From positions 124,001 through 188,000 of the forward strand of contig CAVRHV010000006.1 in assembly GCA_963721075.1 (NCBI GenBank): 64,000 nt of DNA, written 5' to 3'. Below, piece after piece: positions 8,588 through 16,835 of the stretch (position 1 is its first letter; every line of letters begins with the position of its first letter). The DNA is from DATFVA01 sp963721075 (lineage in GTDB: Bacteria > Bacteroidota > Ignavibacteria > Ignavibacteriales > Ignavibacteriaceae). A program made the position numbers and the translations under genes. Below the pieces are notes generated by a model. The model saw only the letters and a list, made by a program, of their open reading frames with translations, ran no database searches and was not told where the DNA came from.

Positions 8588-9415
8588 TTAATTTTGAAGC
8601 AGGCTTGTCATTTGCACAGCTACCATATCTATTAAAAAAACCATTAAGGATGCAAATACAACGGCTGAGTTAGCTGCTTTGCCAACACCCTCAGTACCTT
8701 TATTTGAATAATATCCTTTATGACATCCTATAACTCCGATCGCAAATCCGAAGAAAAAAGTTTTTATGAATGCCGGCATCAGATCTGCAAATTGAAGACT
8801 TTGAAATATCTGAGAAAAAAACAAATAGGCACTTACATTGCCATTCAGGTTTACCGCAATGTATGATCCGGATAATCCACATGCATCGGAAAGAATTACC
8901 AAAATCGGAAGCATCATGGTGGCAGAAAGTATTCTCGTAACTACAAGAAATTTGAAGGGATTTGTGCCTGACACCTGCATAGCATCTATCTGTTCAGTTA
9001 CTTTCATTGAGGCCAGTTCCGCCCCGATCCCTGAACCCACCTTTCCTGCAAATATCAGTGAAGTAATAACCGGACCGATTTCCCGGATTATTGACACGGC
9101 TACCATTGCAGGCAGCCAGGATTCTGCTCCAAACTTTGCTAATGTGGGTCCTGTCTGAATGGTAAGCACAAGTCCGATTATAAAACCTGTAATTGCAACC
9201 AGGGGAAATGATTTATAACCAATTATAAAGGATTGCTTGAGAAGTTCATTAAACTCGTACGGCGGTCTAAACACTTCTTTGAAAAAGCGCAGCACAAAAA
9301 CAGTGAGCGAATGCACTTCTAAGAGGAATGTCGTAAGTAATGAATCAGGGACAGCTGCTGGGGAGGCTTCACTTACTGGTTTATAATCTTCATCGGGCGA
9401 CTGGGGCAATATCAT
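8588..9415 (-). CDS. mlaE: MlaE-family ABC transporter permease
   Basis: 275 aa with five or six membrane segments. The MlaE signatures are visible: IREIGPVITSLIFAGKVGSG, ELASMKVTEQIDAM, and GCHKGYYSNKGTEGVGKA near the C-terminus. It forms the inner-membrane channel of the Mla lipid transporter. It is the first gene of mlaEFD. The regulon-box promoter at 9455-9518 is directly upstream, so envelope lipid transport appears to belong to the regulon. Confidence 0.92.
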   Translation of the reverse strand: MILPQSPDEDYKPVSEASPAAVPDSLLTTFLLEVHSLTVFVLRFFKEVFRPPYEFNELLKQSFIIGYKSFPLVAITGFIIGLVLTIQTGPTLAKFGAESWLPAMVAVSIIREIGPVITSLIFAGKVGSGIGAELASMKVTEQIDAMQVSGTNPFKFLVVTRILSATMMLPILVILSDACGLSGSYIAVNLNGNVSAYLFFSQIFQSLQFADLMPAFIKTFFFGFAIGVIGCHKGYYSNKGTEGVGKAANSAVVFASLMVFLIDMVAVQMTSLLQN

Positions 9416-9454
9416 TCTTTCGTATATACATTTATTATAAATACTTTATGAATG

Positions 9455-9518
9455 ATGTTAGACAGAAATATAAGCCCGTACAATCGGTCAAAAGGATGAA
9501 AAAGGGACTACGTCTTTT
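9455..9518 (-). promoter_or_regulatory. Regulon-box promoter 3 (mlaEFD)
   Basis: The box occupies 9518-9481 with plus-strand core CAAAAGGATGAAAAAGG (9489-9505) and distal half GGACTACGTCTTTT (9505-9518). -35 is TTGTAC (9483-9478), then 17 bp, and -10 is TAACAT (9460-9455). mlaE starts at 9415, about 33 nt after the predicted transcription start. Confidence 0.72.
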
Positions 9519-9539
9519 GAGCTATATTAGGATTAATAG

Positions 9540-9968
9540 TTAAACTTTCTTTTCAAATAAAGCATTGAGCGCATTTCCAACACTATCTATATCATTATTA
9601 AACTCTTGTTTGAACTCTTCCCAATTTTCTTTTCCCTCATACTTATAATCATTCAATTCTTTTTGTAATTCGATGTTTTTCTGTTCCAGCGTCAGGATTT
9701 CATTTTCATACCTGGCTTTGAATTTTTCACTGGTTGTTTTCATCGCCGTTTTGAAATCTGCAATATTTTTTTGGTTAGCATTGATTTTTAACTCAGTATC
9801 GTTTTTGAACTGCTGCCATTCCTTCTCAAATTGAGCCTGTTCATCCACCATATCCTGATTTGCTTGTTTGACTTTTTCACTTGCATTTTCACGGCTATTG
9901 TCACAACCGGTTAAGAATGACCCCGCAATTAATAAGATGGCTGCAAAGATGAACTTTTTATTTTTCAT
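9540..9968 (-). CDS. sll1863-like stress-response lipoprotein
   Basis: 142 aa. The signal peptide ends at a lipobox (FLTGC, Cys22). The rest is almost entirely coiled coil rich in Lys/Glu/Gln (EQAQFEKEWQQFKNDTE, IELQKELNDYKYEGKENWEEF). The layout and the ENWEEFK..FNNDIDSVGNA end resemble the sll1863 family of stress-response proteins, whose molecular function is not known to me. It lies 108 bp downstream of a small membrane-protein gene and may share its regulon promoter at 10411-10473. The family call is by pattern memory. Confidence 0.7.
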   Translation of the reverse strand: MKNKKFIFAAILLIAGSFLTGCDNSRENASEKVKQANQDMVDEQAQFEKEWQQFKNDTELKINANQKNIADFKTAMKTTSEKFKARYENEILTLEQKNIELQKELNDYKYEGKENWEEFKQEFNNDIDSVGNALNALFEKKV

Positions 9969-10076
9969 AATCTTCCTTGTTTTATGTTTAATAATCTCAC
10001 TCGATCATTTGAAATATGGGTAATTGAATCAAAGCATATAAAATAATTGACATACTGAACTCTTGGGATAGATAAT

Positions 10077-10283
10077 TTACAAGGTGCTTTCAGACTTCTT
10101 AGAGAAGAGATACTTCATCTTTGGAATTCTATTCAGGAGATAAATTGAAAACGATACTATAAGAAGGATCTCCATAAAACCGAGAAGAGTGTATGGAACT
10201 AAAAATCCAACGGACCATAACATAATTATACCGAGACCAAAAAAATGAGACATATATAAGCCGATCTTCTTTTTAAAAATCAA
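10077..10283 (-). CDS. Small two-helix membrane protein
   Basis: 68 aa. A basic N-terminus (MIFKKKIGLYM) precedes two hydrophobic helices (about 12-34 and 36-51), and the tail is basic (RIPKMKYLFSKK). No family is recognised. The predicted transcription start lies about 120 nt upstream, after a regulon box. Other small two-helix membrane proteins in this region are controlled the same way. Confidence 0.6.
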   Translation of the reverse strand: MIFKKKIGLYMSHFFGLGIIMLWSVGFLVPYTLLGFMEILLIVSFSIYLLNRIPKMKYLFSKKSESTL

Positions 10284-10410
10284 TCCTTATTCTGAGCGGC
10301 TGCCGGTTTAATGAGGATTAATAAGATTAACTCTTCTAATAATTTCAATTTCAAATCGTAATCCTGTAAAAGTGCTTTTTATGTTGAGGGTTTTACTGAA
10401 TTACATTTAT

Positions 10411-10473
10411 AAATTAGTTGAATATGCCGGGGCTTACAATCCGTCGAAGGGATGAAAAAGGACTTAATCCTTT
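10411..10473 (-). promoter_or_regulatory. Regulon-box promoter 4
   Basis: The box occupies 10473-10437 with plus-strand GAAGGGATGAAAAAGGAC (10446-10463) and distal half TTAATCCTTT (10464-10473). Here the arms AAGGGAT and ATCCTTT form an imperfect inverted repeat. -35 is TTGTAA (10439-10434), then 17 bp, and -10 is TAATTT (10416-10411). It drives the small membrane protein at 10077-10283 and perhaps the stress lipoprotein after it. Confidence 0.7.
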
Positions 10474-10534
10474 AGCAGTAGATAATCGATTGTTACTGTT
10501 TCCTTCCTTATACCTAAAACGAAAATGTATCCTT

Positions 10535-10561
10535 AAAAAAGACCCGGCTATTTTCCGGGTC
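10535..10561 (-). terminator. Rho-independent terminator after the OmpA/DUF4398 operon
   Basis: Stem GACCCGG / CCGGGTC with a 7-nt loop at 10541-10561, followed in minus-strand direction by six T residues. It lies 25 bp beyond the stop codon of the OmpA gene. Confidence 0.85.
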
Positions 10562-10585
10562 CTGATTTATACTTTTTAATCGTAT

Positions 10586-11404
10586 TTACAGTTTGGTTGG
10601 ATTTGCTACTACTATTTCTACCCTACGATTATTCGCCCGGCCCTCAGCACTTGTATTATTAGCTACAGGTCTTTCTTCACCGATACCATTGGCTTGAATA
10701 AGATTACCCGGATATCCGCGCGATATTAAATATGAGCGCACTACGTCAGCCCGCTTCTGAGATAGCACCATGTTATATTCGAAAGATCCCTGCGAATCGG
10801 TAAATCCCTCAATCGTCAGCTGGCGTTCTTTGTTCAACAGGAGAGCATCAGCTACCCGGTTTAGCCGGTTCTGTGCTGCAGGCAGGAGTGTCCATTCGTT
10901 TGAAGCAAAAAGTACGCTGCCTGAAAGGGTGATTACCAGGCCCCGGGCTTCTTCCTTAACAGCTGCAAGTTTGGCGAGATCTGCCAGTGCATCAGCCGCT
11001 ACCTTCTCAGCATCAATACGTGCTTTTTGTTCAACTGAAAGCTGCTCTGCTGTCTTTTTCATAATTTCGTTTTGAACAACTTCGTAATCTTTTTTAGCTT
11101 TTTCTGTTGCTTCGTTTTCAGCAAATGTAGTAGCAAGGGCTTCGGCTATCTTCGCTTTGCGATCTGCTACATATGAAAGATCAATCGTTACGTAAGAATC
11201 GGGATCTTCCAGGAAAGATTTCTCGGCGAGGTCGAGAGCTGTTTTTGCTTTGTGCAATTCTGCCGGTACTAATCGTGCGGCTTGTCCTGCACTTGCCTGC
11301 TGAAAGGAAAGCCGTGCATCAACTAATTCCTGCGGGGGTAAACTTGCGCTGCAACCAATAAGCGCGGTAAATACTAGTGCAATAAGATATATCATGAGTT
11401 TCAT
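10586..11404 (-). CDS. OmpA-family lipoprotein with DUF4398 domain
   Basis: 272 aa. Lipobox ALIGC (Cys18). Residues about 22-110 are a helical DUF4398 domain (LVDARLSFQQA, AELHKAKTALDLAEKSF). A Lys/Glu/Ala-rich coiled region follows to about 160. The C-terminal 110 residues are an OmpA peptidoglycan-binding domain with NRLNRVADAL, IEGFTDSQGS, LSQKRADVVRSYL and GRANNRRVEIVV. Predicted to tether the outer membrane to peptidoglycan. It is separated by 3 bp from the upstream DUF4398 lipoprotein and ends at a strong terminator. Confidence 0.9.
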   Translation of the reverse strand: MKLMIYLIALVFTALIGCSASLPPQELVDARLSFQQASAGQAARLVPAELHKAKTALDLAEKSFLEDPDSYVTIDLSYVADRKAKIAEALATTFAENEATEKAKKDYEVVQNEIMKKTAEQLSVEQKARIDAEKVAADALADLAKLAAVKEEARGLVITLSGSVLFASNEWTLLPAAQNRLNRVADALLLNKERQLTIEGFTDSQGSFEYNMVLSQKRADVVRSYLISRGYPGNLIQANGIGEERPVANNTSAEGRANNRRVEIVVANPTKL

Positions 11405-11407
11405 TGG

Positions 11408-11800
11408 TCAATTCCTTTCTTCAGATAAGTTATTGTCCTGTCTAAGTTTATTCACACGATCCATCGCATCTGCTGCTTCCTTCCTGTCAGCATCACTCCG
11501 TGACAATGCTACAGCCAGTTCGCCATCTACACTTGCACGCAGTAACATTGAGTCTGCTTGTTTTTTCTCACCATTTGCTGCAAATACCTGGGCTTTTTCT
11601 AACTCCTCTTTAGCCAACTGCAGATAGAGCGATGCGCTGGAAATACCGGACGCACCTACTTCTTCTGCTGCCCGGATTGAGGATGTAGACGATTCCTTAT
11701 CTATCACGGCAGGACTGCTGCCGCACCCTATAGCCACTAAACCTAAGAGAAAACTCCCGGTTAATATGATAATTTTTATTTTCTTCACTATATACTCCAA
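11408..11800 (-). CDS. DUF4398 domain lipoprotein
   Basis: 130 aa. Signal segment with a loose lipobox (AIGCG, Cys26). Residues about 45-125 form a DUF4398-type helical domain (GASGISSASLYLQLAKEEL, KAQVFAANGEKKQADSM, ADRKEAADAM). It is the first gene of a two-gene operon with the OmpA/DUF4398 protein, and both proteins carry the same domain. It may form an envelope complex with that protein; this is inference from context. Confidence 0.82.
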   Translation of the reverse strand: MEYIVKKIKIIILTGSFLLGLVAIGCGSSPAVIDKESSTSSIRAAEEVGASGISSASLYLQLAKEELEKAQVFAANGEKKQADSMLLRASVDGELAVALSRSDADRKEAADAMDRVNKLRQDNNLSEERN

Positions 11801-11849
11801 TTTAATTTTAAGGTTAATTCAAGAACCGAAAATTGTTTTTTAATGTTTT

Positions 11850-11914
11850 AATGTACTAATTATTAACTGTGTATTATATAGAGCAGGGGGATGAAAGATG
11901 GACTACTGCTTTGG
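11850..11914 (-). promoter_or_regulatory. Regulon-box promoter 5 (DUF4398-OmpA operon), divergent copy
   Basis: The weakest of the ten. Plus-strand GGGGGATGAAAGATGGACTACTGCTTT lies at 11886-11912 (GGATGAAAGATGGACTACTG is its core). The -35 position holds TATAAT (11878-11873), and -10 TACATT (11855-11850) follows at exactly 17 bp. A second imperfect copy (GTCAAAGAGATGAAAAACAA, 11918-11937) lies directly behind it, suggesting tandem binding. Confidence 0.55.
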
Positions 11915-11967
11915 CAGGTCAAAGAGATGAAAAACAATAGGATCCCGTTGGACTGGATTGAACTTAT

Positions 11968-13446
11968 TTAAAACCCGTTAGATATTTTTCTGAAGTGAAA
12001 ACCATATATTGTAAAGAGTATTGCAAGTGAAAATAGTTGTGGTTTTCTGAATAGTGACCAGAAAAATAATTTCCAGTAGTATATCCTTTCCTCTCCAATG
12101 ACTCCAAGCTTAAACATTGATCTAAACAATGCGAGAATATAACTGGGATTAAGGTGAAACACTTTTTTCTGTTTCGGATTAAAATCCTTCAAAAACGTCA
12201 TGACCCTCTTGTAATAATACTTCGGTGAGTAAATTTTGCGAAGAAGATCCTGGTATCCATCAAGAAGAACATTTAAATCCATCCGCGGGATAAAATTAAT
12301 TGAGAAGTCAGTGTTATTTCCCGTAAAATCTTTAAGCATTCTGCTTTCTCCCTTTAATCTCTTTTCTAGCTTTGTCCCCTTCGGGGCATTTAATAATCCC
12401 ACCATTGCAGTCACTATGCCGCTTTCCTGTATGAAGCTGGTCAGTTTTTCAAAAATTGAAGGAGGATCATTATCAAAACCTACTATAAAGCCTCCCTGTA
12501 CTTCCAGCCCTGCCTGTTGTATCTTTCTTATACTTGAAATCAGGTCACGGTTGCTGTTCTGGGTTTTGTTGCACTCAGCCAGGCTATCTTCATTAGGAGT
12601 CTCTATGCCTATAAAGACTGCTTCAAACCCTGCTTTAACCATCAGTTTCATGAGCTGATGATCGTCTGCGAGATTAATAGAGGCTTCCGTATTCAGGTAG
12701 AAAGGATTTCTGTTTTTTTCCATCCATTCAGCTATTGCCGGCAGTATTTCCTTCTTAAGTTTCACTTTGTTGCCGATGAAATTATCATCAACAAAAAATA
12801 CGGGTCCGCGCCAACCTGTATCATAGATTATATCTAATTCAGCCAGAATCTGTTCTCTTGTTTTTGTACGCGGTTTTCTCCCATACAGAACAGTTATATC
12901 ACAGAAATCGCAGTCATAAGGACACCCGCGTGAATACTGAAGATTCATTGAAGTGTAATCGTTTTTTGCCAGAATACTCCAAAGAGGTAATGGAGTTGTG
13001 GAAACATCCGCCCAATCTTCAGTTGTGTATTTATGTTTGAGTTCCCCCCTGTCCAGATCATTCAGAAATTGAGGCAGGGTTATTTCGGCCTCATTAAGAA
13101 CAAGATAATCGACCTCATCATAATATTCGGGACTGCTGGTAAATAAAGGTCCGCCGGCTACAATTTTCACATTTGATTTTTTACATCTTTCAATGACCTG
13201 ATCTGCAGAGTCACTTTGAACAGACATCGCACTAAGGAATACAAAGTCTGCCCAGAGAATATCCTCATCTTTTAATTCAGATGCATTCATATCAATTAAT
13301 TTTTTATTCCAATCTTCAGGAAGCATCGAAGCAACGGTAAGCAGTCCCAAAGGCGGGAAACTGGCTTTTTTTGAAACGAACTTCAAAGCATGCTTAAAAC
13401 TCCAGAAAGTATCCGGATACATAGGATAGACTAAAAGTATATTCAT
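11968..13446 (-). CDS. B12-binding-domain radical SAM protein with DUF4070-type C-terminus
   Basis: 492 aa. The N-terminal cobalamin-binding-like Rossmann domain (1-140; LLVYPMYPDTFW, PPLGLLTVASMLP, IVAGGPLFT) lacks an obvious DxHxxG. The radical SAM domain begins near 168 with the 4Fe-4S motif CPYDCDFCD and continues with VFFVDDNFIGN and FIGIETPNEDSL. The C-terminal part has the DUF4070 look (LNAPKGTKLEKRLKGE). Related proteins modify lipids or other metabolites (for example hopanoid C-3 methylases), but the substrate here is unknown. It has no regulon box of its own and lies between regulon members. Confidence 0.85.
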   Translation of the reverse strand: MNILLVYPMYPDTFWSFKHALKFVSKKASFPPLGLLTVASMLPEDWNKKLIDMNASELKDEDILWADFVFLSAMSVQSDSADQVIERCKKSNVKIVAGGPLFTSSPEYYDEVDYLVLNEAEITLPQFLNDLDRGELKHKYTTEDWADVSTTPLPLWSILAKNDYTSMNLQYSRGCPYDCDFCDITVLYGRKPRTKTREQILAELDIIYDTGWRGPVFFVDDNFIGNKVKLKKEILPAIAEWMEKNRNPFYLNTEASINLADDHQLMKLMVKAGFEAVFIGIETPNEDSLAECNKTQNSNRDLISSIRKIQQAGLEVQGGFIVGFDNDPPSIFEKLTSFIQESGIVTAMVGLLNAPKGTKLEKRLKGESRMLKDFTGNNTDFSINFIPRMDLNVLLDGYQDLLRKIYSPKYYYKRVMTFLKDFNPKQKKVFHLNPSYILALFRSMFKLGVIGEERIYYWKLFFWSLFRKPQLFSLAILFTIYGFHFRKISNGF

Positions 13447-13504
13447 CTTAATTTTTAATTATTATTAATAATGTTTTAATTAAAAAAAACTGCCCTTTCT
13501 AACT

Positions 13505-13527
13505 GAGAAATTCACTTTGAATTTCTC
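13505..13527. other. Perfect 10-bp inverted repeat with 3-nt loop
   Basis: GAGAAATTCA / TGAATTTCTC around CTT, just behind the terminator at 13537-13561 and 58 bp ahead of the radical SAM start codon. It has no T-tract, so it could be an operator for the radical SAM gene or a second part of the termination region. Confidence 0.5.
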
Positions 13528-13536
13528 GCCAGCAAG

Positions 13537-13561
13537 AAAAACCGCCTTAGAGACGGTTTTT
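13537..13561 (-). terminator. Terminator after the response regulator gene
   Basis: AAAAACCG / CGGTTTTT stem around a 9-nt loop, ten bases beyond the stop at 13571. The A/T arms give a T-run in both directions. Confidence 0.75.
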
Positions 13562-13570
13562 ATTAACTTA

Positions 13571-14260
13571 TCAATTACTTATCGTGGAAATACTTTTAGC
13601 AATCGTCTTAAGTGTCTCTGCCGAATAGGAGTAGTTTGCAATTTCAAGTCGGGTATGCAGCGCCAGTTTCTCCATTATATTATGAATATGACTTTTGACT
13701 GTAAAAGTTGAGACACGAATTTTTTGTGCAATCTCTTTATTGCTCAGACCCTCACCCAGCAGTATTATCACTTCGCGTTCCCGTTTAGTCATTTTTACAG
13801 ATTCTTTCAGTAGAGGATCACCTTCTCTTATTGCATAATCAACAATCTGGGAAAAAAGTGAATCAACTAAAACCGGGGGAAGAACTGTTGAGCCTTCAGC
13901 AACAGATCTTATTGTGATTAAGAACTCCTTAAGGGATGTATCTTTCAGAATAAATCCGTTTGCACCCGCTTTTACATATTGGAGTATATCTGCCTGAACA
14001 GGTGCCAGATCCATTACAATGATTCTTGCTCCCGGGAATTCTTTTTTTACTATCTCCACAACGTGTAAACTGTTCTGGCTCCGCAAGCCCAGGTCCAGTA
14101 GAACAATATTCGGTTTGAGCTGCTTAATTTTCAAAAGTGTACTCTTGCCATCCCCGGATGCGGCAATTATATGAATGTCTTTCTGTGATTTCACAATAGA
14201 AGTGATTCCATCTCTAAGCAGACGGTTATCTTCTATAAGCAGTAATCTGATTTTTTTCAT
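13571..14260 (-). CDS. NarL/FixJ-family response regulator 1
   Basis: 229 aa. Receiver domain 1-120: acidic pair Glu10-Asp11, acceptor Asp56 (VLLDLGLRSQNSL), Lys106 (FILKD). The position of the conserved switch Thr/Ser is Asp84 (IIVMDLAP), which is unusual. A LuxR-type helix-turn-helix follows at about 157-222 (KREREVIILLGEGLSNKEIA, TVKSHIHNIMEKL). It is a transcription factor, presumably phosphorylated by a histidine kinase such as the one at 19871-20851. A regulon box lies in its own promoter, so it may control itself. A close paralog is at 21163-21855. Confidence 0.92.
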   Translation of the reverse strand: MKKIRLLLIEDNRLLRDGITSIVKSQKDIHIIAASGDGKSTLLKIKQLKPNIVLLDLGLRSQNSLHVVEIVKKEFPGARIIVMDLAPVQADILQYVKAGANGFILKDTSLKEFLITIRSVAEGSTVLPPVLVDSLFSQIVDYAIREGDPLLKESVKMTKREREVIILLGEGLSNKEIAQKIRVSTFTVKSHIHNIMEKLALHTRLEIANYSYSAETLKTIAKSISTISN

Positions 14261-14335
14261 AATATTTTACTTTGTTAAAATGAAATTCCGATCAGGCATT
14301 CTTAGCAAATATTTGCAGCCTGATTAGACGGAACT

Positions 14336-14397
14336 AATATGCCTCTATACGAGAGATAATTCAATCCTTCAAAAGGATGAAAAGAGGATTACATCTT
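14336..14397 (-). promoter_or_regulatory. Regulon-box promoter 6 (response regulator 1)
   Basis: The box occupies 14397-14362 with plus-strand TTCAAAAGGATGAAAAGAGG (14368-14387) and distal half ATTACATCTT (14388-14397). -35 is TTGAAT (14364-14359), then 17 bp, and -10 is CATATT (14341-14336). It suggests autoregulation or regulation by the sister response regulator. Confidence 0.72.
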
Positions 14398-14511
14398 ATG
14401 GGTGATTTAAATCGGTTTTATCTGATGAATTCCTGATAGGTCTGATGACTATTTATCCAGCCTGATACATAAATTGAATTAAGGACTATATTTAGTGATA
14501 AGTGCTTTGGT

Positions 14512-14877
14512 TCATTTCCTGTAAACGGGCTTAGTCGGAGCCATTGCCTTATTCTTTACACTATCACTCATCATTCCGCGTGATTCCGGTTCCAGTGAAA
14601 CTTTACCTGTTTTTACATTTTCTCCGGAGATGACCATTTTACTTAGTTCGGAATTACTCAGTATTGAATTTGCAAGCTTCATCATTTCTTCTTTGCTTAT
14701 GCTTGCTTTTTCTATCATCATATCCATCATTTTAATGCGCATCTCAGAGTCTGATGATATTTTGTTCATCCAGACATTAGTTTCATCATTCATCATTATC
14801 TTACTGCTTTCATCTTTATCCTGTGCAAATAACGAAAATGGAACCAATAGTAGAAGTATAAGAATTAGATTTTTCAT
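14512..14877 (-). CDS. Periplasmic methionine-rich small protein
   Basis: 121 aa from ATG 14877, chosen because an AAAAAGGAAAAACCT ribosome site precedes it and a signal peptide follows at once (MKNLILILLLLVPFSLFAQ). A nine-codon longer reading to 14904 would begin at the edge of the -10 hexamer of the promoter. The mature protein is hydrophilic with Met-rich helices (MRIKMMDMMIEKASISKEEM). No family is recognised. It has its own regulon box 20-90 bp upstream. Confidence 0.68.
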   Translation of the reverse strand: MKNLILILLLLVPFSLFAQDKDESSKIMMNDETNVWMNKISSDSEMRIKMMDMMIEKASISKEEMMKLANSILSNSELSKMVISGENVKTGKVSLEPESRGMMSDSVKNKAMAPTKPVYRK

Positions 14878-14904
14878 AGGTTTTTCCTTTTTATATGTAA
14901 TCAT

Positions 14905-14968
14905 ACTTTATAATAATTCTCCAGGTATATCAATAGAGCAAAAGGATGAAAGAAGGACTACATTATTA
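14905..14968 (-). promoter_or_regulatory. Regulon-box promoter 7
   Basis: The box occupies 14968-14931 with plus-strand AGCAAAAGGATGAAAGAAGG (14938-14957) and distal half ACTACATTATT (14958-14968). -35 is TTGATA (14933-14928), then 17 bp, and -10 is TAAAGT (14910-14905). Confidence 0.7.
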
Positions 14969-14983
14969 CCCTATATTTAAGAT

Positions 14984-15010
14984 AAAAAAAGGGTGCCCAT
15001 GGGCACCCTT
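14984..15010 (-). terminator. Terminator after the OmpA/TSP3 gene
   Basis: Self-complementary AAGGGTGCCC ATGGGCACCCTT followed on the minus strand by a seven-base T-tract, 20 bp beyond the stop codon at 15030. Confidence 0.88.
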
Positions 15011-15029
15011 CAATCATATTAAGCTCACC

Positions 15030-16592
15030 TTATTTAATTCGTTTGAACTCGATCCGTCTGTTCTTCTGCCTTCCTTCAGGCGTATCATTAGAGGCAATCG
15101 GCTTTGATTCACCATATCCCACAGCAGTAATTCTGTCGGGAATAATTCCCTGGCGGACCAGCCAGTCTTTTACGGCATTCGCTCTTCTTTCAGAAAGCCT
15201 CTGGTTTGAAGCATCACTTCCAACATTATCAGTATGACCGGCTATCTCAACCGTGATATCAGGATATGTTTGTAATGTTTTAAGTGCCTTACGTAAAGTA
15301 TTCTCTGATTCCGGGGTGATGTCCCACTTGCCTGTGGCAAAGGTAATACCATCGAGTATAACAGGAACTCCTATTTTAATAACATCATCCGAAGGATCAA
15401 GGGGATCGGTTCCGCGTTTTACTTCGACTCCGTCATCAATTGAACCGCCATCTGTGTCTTTAACTAATGGATTTGTTTTGTATGTCATCACTTCATCATA
15501 ATCTGATAATTCATCACCATCAGTATCTTTATTTAATGGATTGGTCATATAGGTGGAAACTTCTGCACCATCCTTTAATCCATCACCGTCTGTATCAGCC
15601 TTAGTCGGATCGGTTTTGTACTTTACTACTTCCTCACCGTCTTTTAGACCGTCACCATCAGTATCAGGATTCAGAGGATCAGTTTTATATTTCAATACTT
15701 CTTCACCATCATTTAAGCCGTCACCATCAGTATCCGCTTTTAATGGATCAGTTTTGTATTTTTTAACTTCATCAAAATCGCTTAAACCATCCAGATCAGT
15801 ATCTGCCAGCAAAGGGTTAGTTTTATAAACTTTTACTTCTTCGCCATCCGTCAGGCCGTCACCATCAGTATCAGGATTTCTTGGATTCGTTCCAAGTTTT
15901 TCTTCTTCACATTTACCTAATCCATCCATATCCCTGTCTGAAGAGCAGCTTTCCCCGGTAAAAGTTAATCCAACTCCCAGGTTATAATAGGCATCCAGAA
16001 TATTATTGTTATCCTCGTAATTGTTGAGGGCAGACGTAGAAGAAAAAGCACCACCGAGTGAAATATCTGCCAGGACCAGATCGCTAATTGCAATCTCGGT
16101 ACCAATGCCTAAGGGAAATATTCCAACCCATCCGTCGCTTTTAACATCTACCGGCGAAGAAGCGTTGTTTAGTTCCGGGTACTTATTGCTATAGTGCATA
16201 ATCCCGCCCCCCAGGTATAAATAGGGATTCCATCCTTTAAGATCAAATGGGGCAACTCTTAACCGGAGATTGACCGGAATAATTTCTGATTTGTAATAAC
16301 CTGAATAATTAAACTGAAAACCGGCATAAGAACCATAACCGGCATTAATATCCAGCTCAAGTGCAGGTGTTAATTCGAAACCAAAAAAACCTTCAAGTAA
16401 CCAGGACATTGTATAATTATCGAAAGAAAATTTGTCATTGGCCCCGAAACCGACATTCGGAAATTCGTTTTGAGGCAGAAGCATGTTGTACCTTGCTCCG
16501 AATTTGGTCCCCCAATCTTTTAATTGTGCCTGGTTAGGCTGACTCATTGCAACCAAACCAATAAGAACTATTAAGTAAATTAGTTTTTTCAT
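15030..16592 (-). CDS. OmpA-family porin-like protein with thrombospondin type-3 repeats
   Basis: 520 aa, OprF-like layout. Signal peptide 1-22. An N-terminal beta-barrel spans about 25-212 (ELDINAGYGSYAGFQFNYSG). Residues about 218-402 are an Asp-rich calcium-binding stalk of tandem 23-residue units (DTDGDGLxDGEEVxxYKTxP). The C-terminal OmpA domain spans 405-520 (TVEIAGHTDNVGSD, RLSERRANAVKDWL, GRQKNRRIEF). It should sit in the outer membrane and hold peptidoglycan through a Ca2+-stiffened spacer. Its promoter has a regulon box, and it ends at a strong terminator. Confidence 0.93.
   Translation of the reverse strand: MKKLIYLIVLIGLVAMSQPNQAQLKDWGTKFGARYNMLLPQNEFPNVGFGANDKFSFDNYTMSWLLEGFFGFELTPALELDINAGYGSYAGFQFNYSGYYKSEIIPVNLRLRVAPFDLKGWNPYLYLGGGIMHYSNKYPELNNASSPVDVKSDGWVGIFPLGIGTEIAISDLVLADISLGGAFSSTSALNNYEDNNNILDAYYNLGVGLTFTGESCSSDRDMDGLGKCEEEKLGTNPRNPDTDGDGLTDGEEVKVYKTNPLLADTDLDGLSDFDEVKKYKTDPLKADTDGDGLNDGEEVLKYKTDPLNPDTDGDGLKDGEEVVKYKTDPTKADTDGDGLKDGAEVSTYMTNPLNKDTDGDELSDYDEVMTYKTNPLVKDTDGGSIDDGVEVKRGTDPLDPSDDVIKIGVPVILDGITFATGKWDITPESENTLRKALKTLQTYPDITVEIAGHTDNVGSDASNQRLSERRANAVKDWLVRQGIIPDRITAVGYGESKPIASNDTPEGRQKNRRIEFKRIK
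15387..15941 (-). repeat. Tandem 69-bp (23-aa) thrombospondin type-3 repeats
   Basis: Seven clear units plus a degenerate first one inside the OmpA gene, each encoding a DxDxDG calcium loop and a YKTxP turn. The bases are similar enough for slippage or copy-number change. Confidence 0.85.
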
Positions 16593-16674
16593 TTTATCCT
16601 TCTTTGTTTTTATAAATTTAAGTTATAAGCACTCTCACAAATTTCTAAGAATTCAGATTTGTAGTCACAACAAA

Positions 16675-16735
16675 AAATATGGCAGGATGTAAGGCAAAAA
16701 CAATCGGGCAAAAGGATGAATAATGGGCTAATCCT
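16675..16735 (-). promoter_or_regulatory. Regulon-box promoter 8 (OmpA/TSP3)
   Basis: The box occupies 16735-16701 with plus-strand GGGCAAAAGGATGAATAATG (16706-16725) and distal half GGCTAATCCT (16726-16735). -35 is TTGTTT (16703-16698), then 17 bp, and -10 is ATATTT (16680-16675). Confidence 0.68.
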
Positions 16736-16835
16736 AATGACCGATAGTTCTGATCCATTTCGGTCCAAAATCAACAATTTCATCGAAGATCAGGAAGAAA
16801 GGTTCTGGATTAATTAAATCTGGTTAAGATTATTA

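Noticed and set aside
15253..15828. Repetitive Ser/Pro-rich plus-strand open frames
   Set aside because: They are the complement of the calcium-repeat codons of the OmpA gene.
15387..15941. Regular 69-bp repeats considered as a CRISPR-like or satellite array
   Set aside because: They are in-frame coding repeats without spacers and encode thrombospondin type-3 units.
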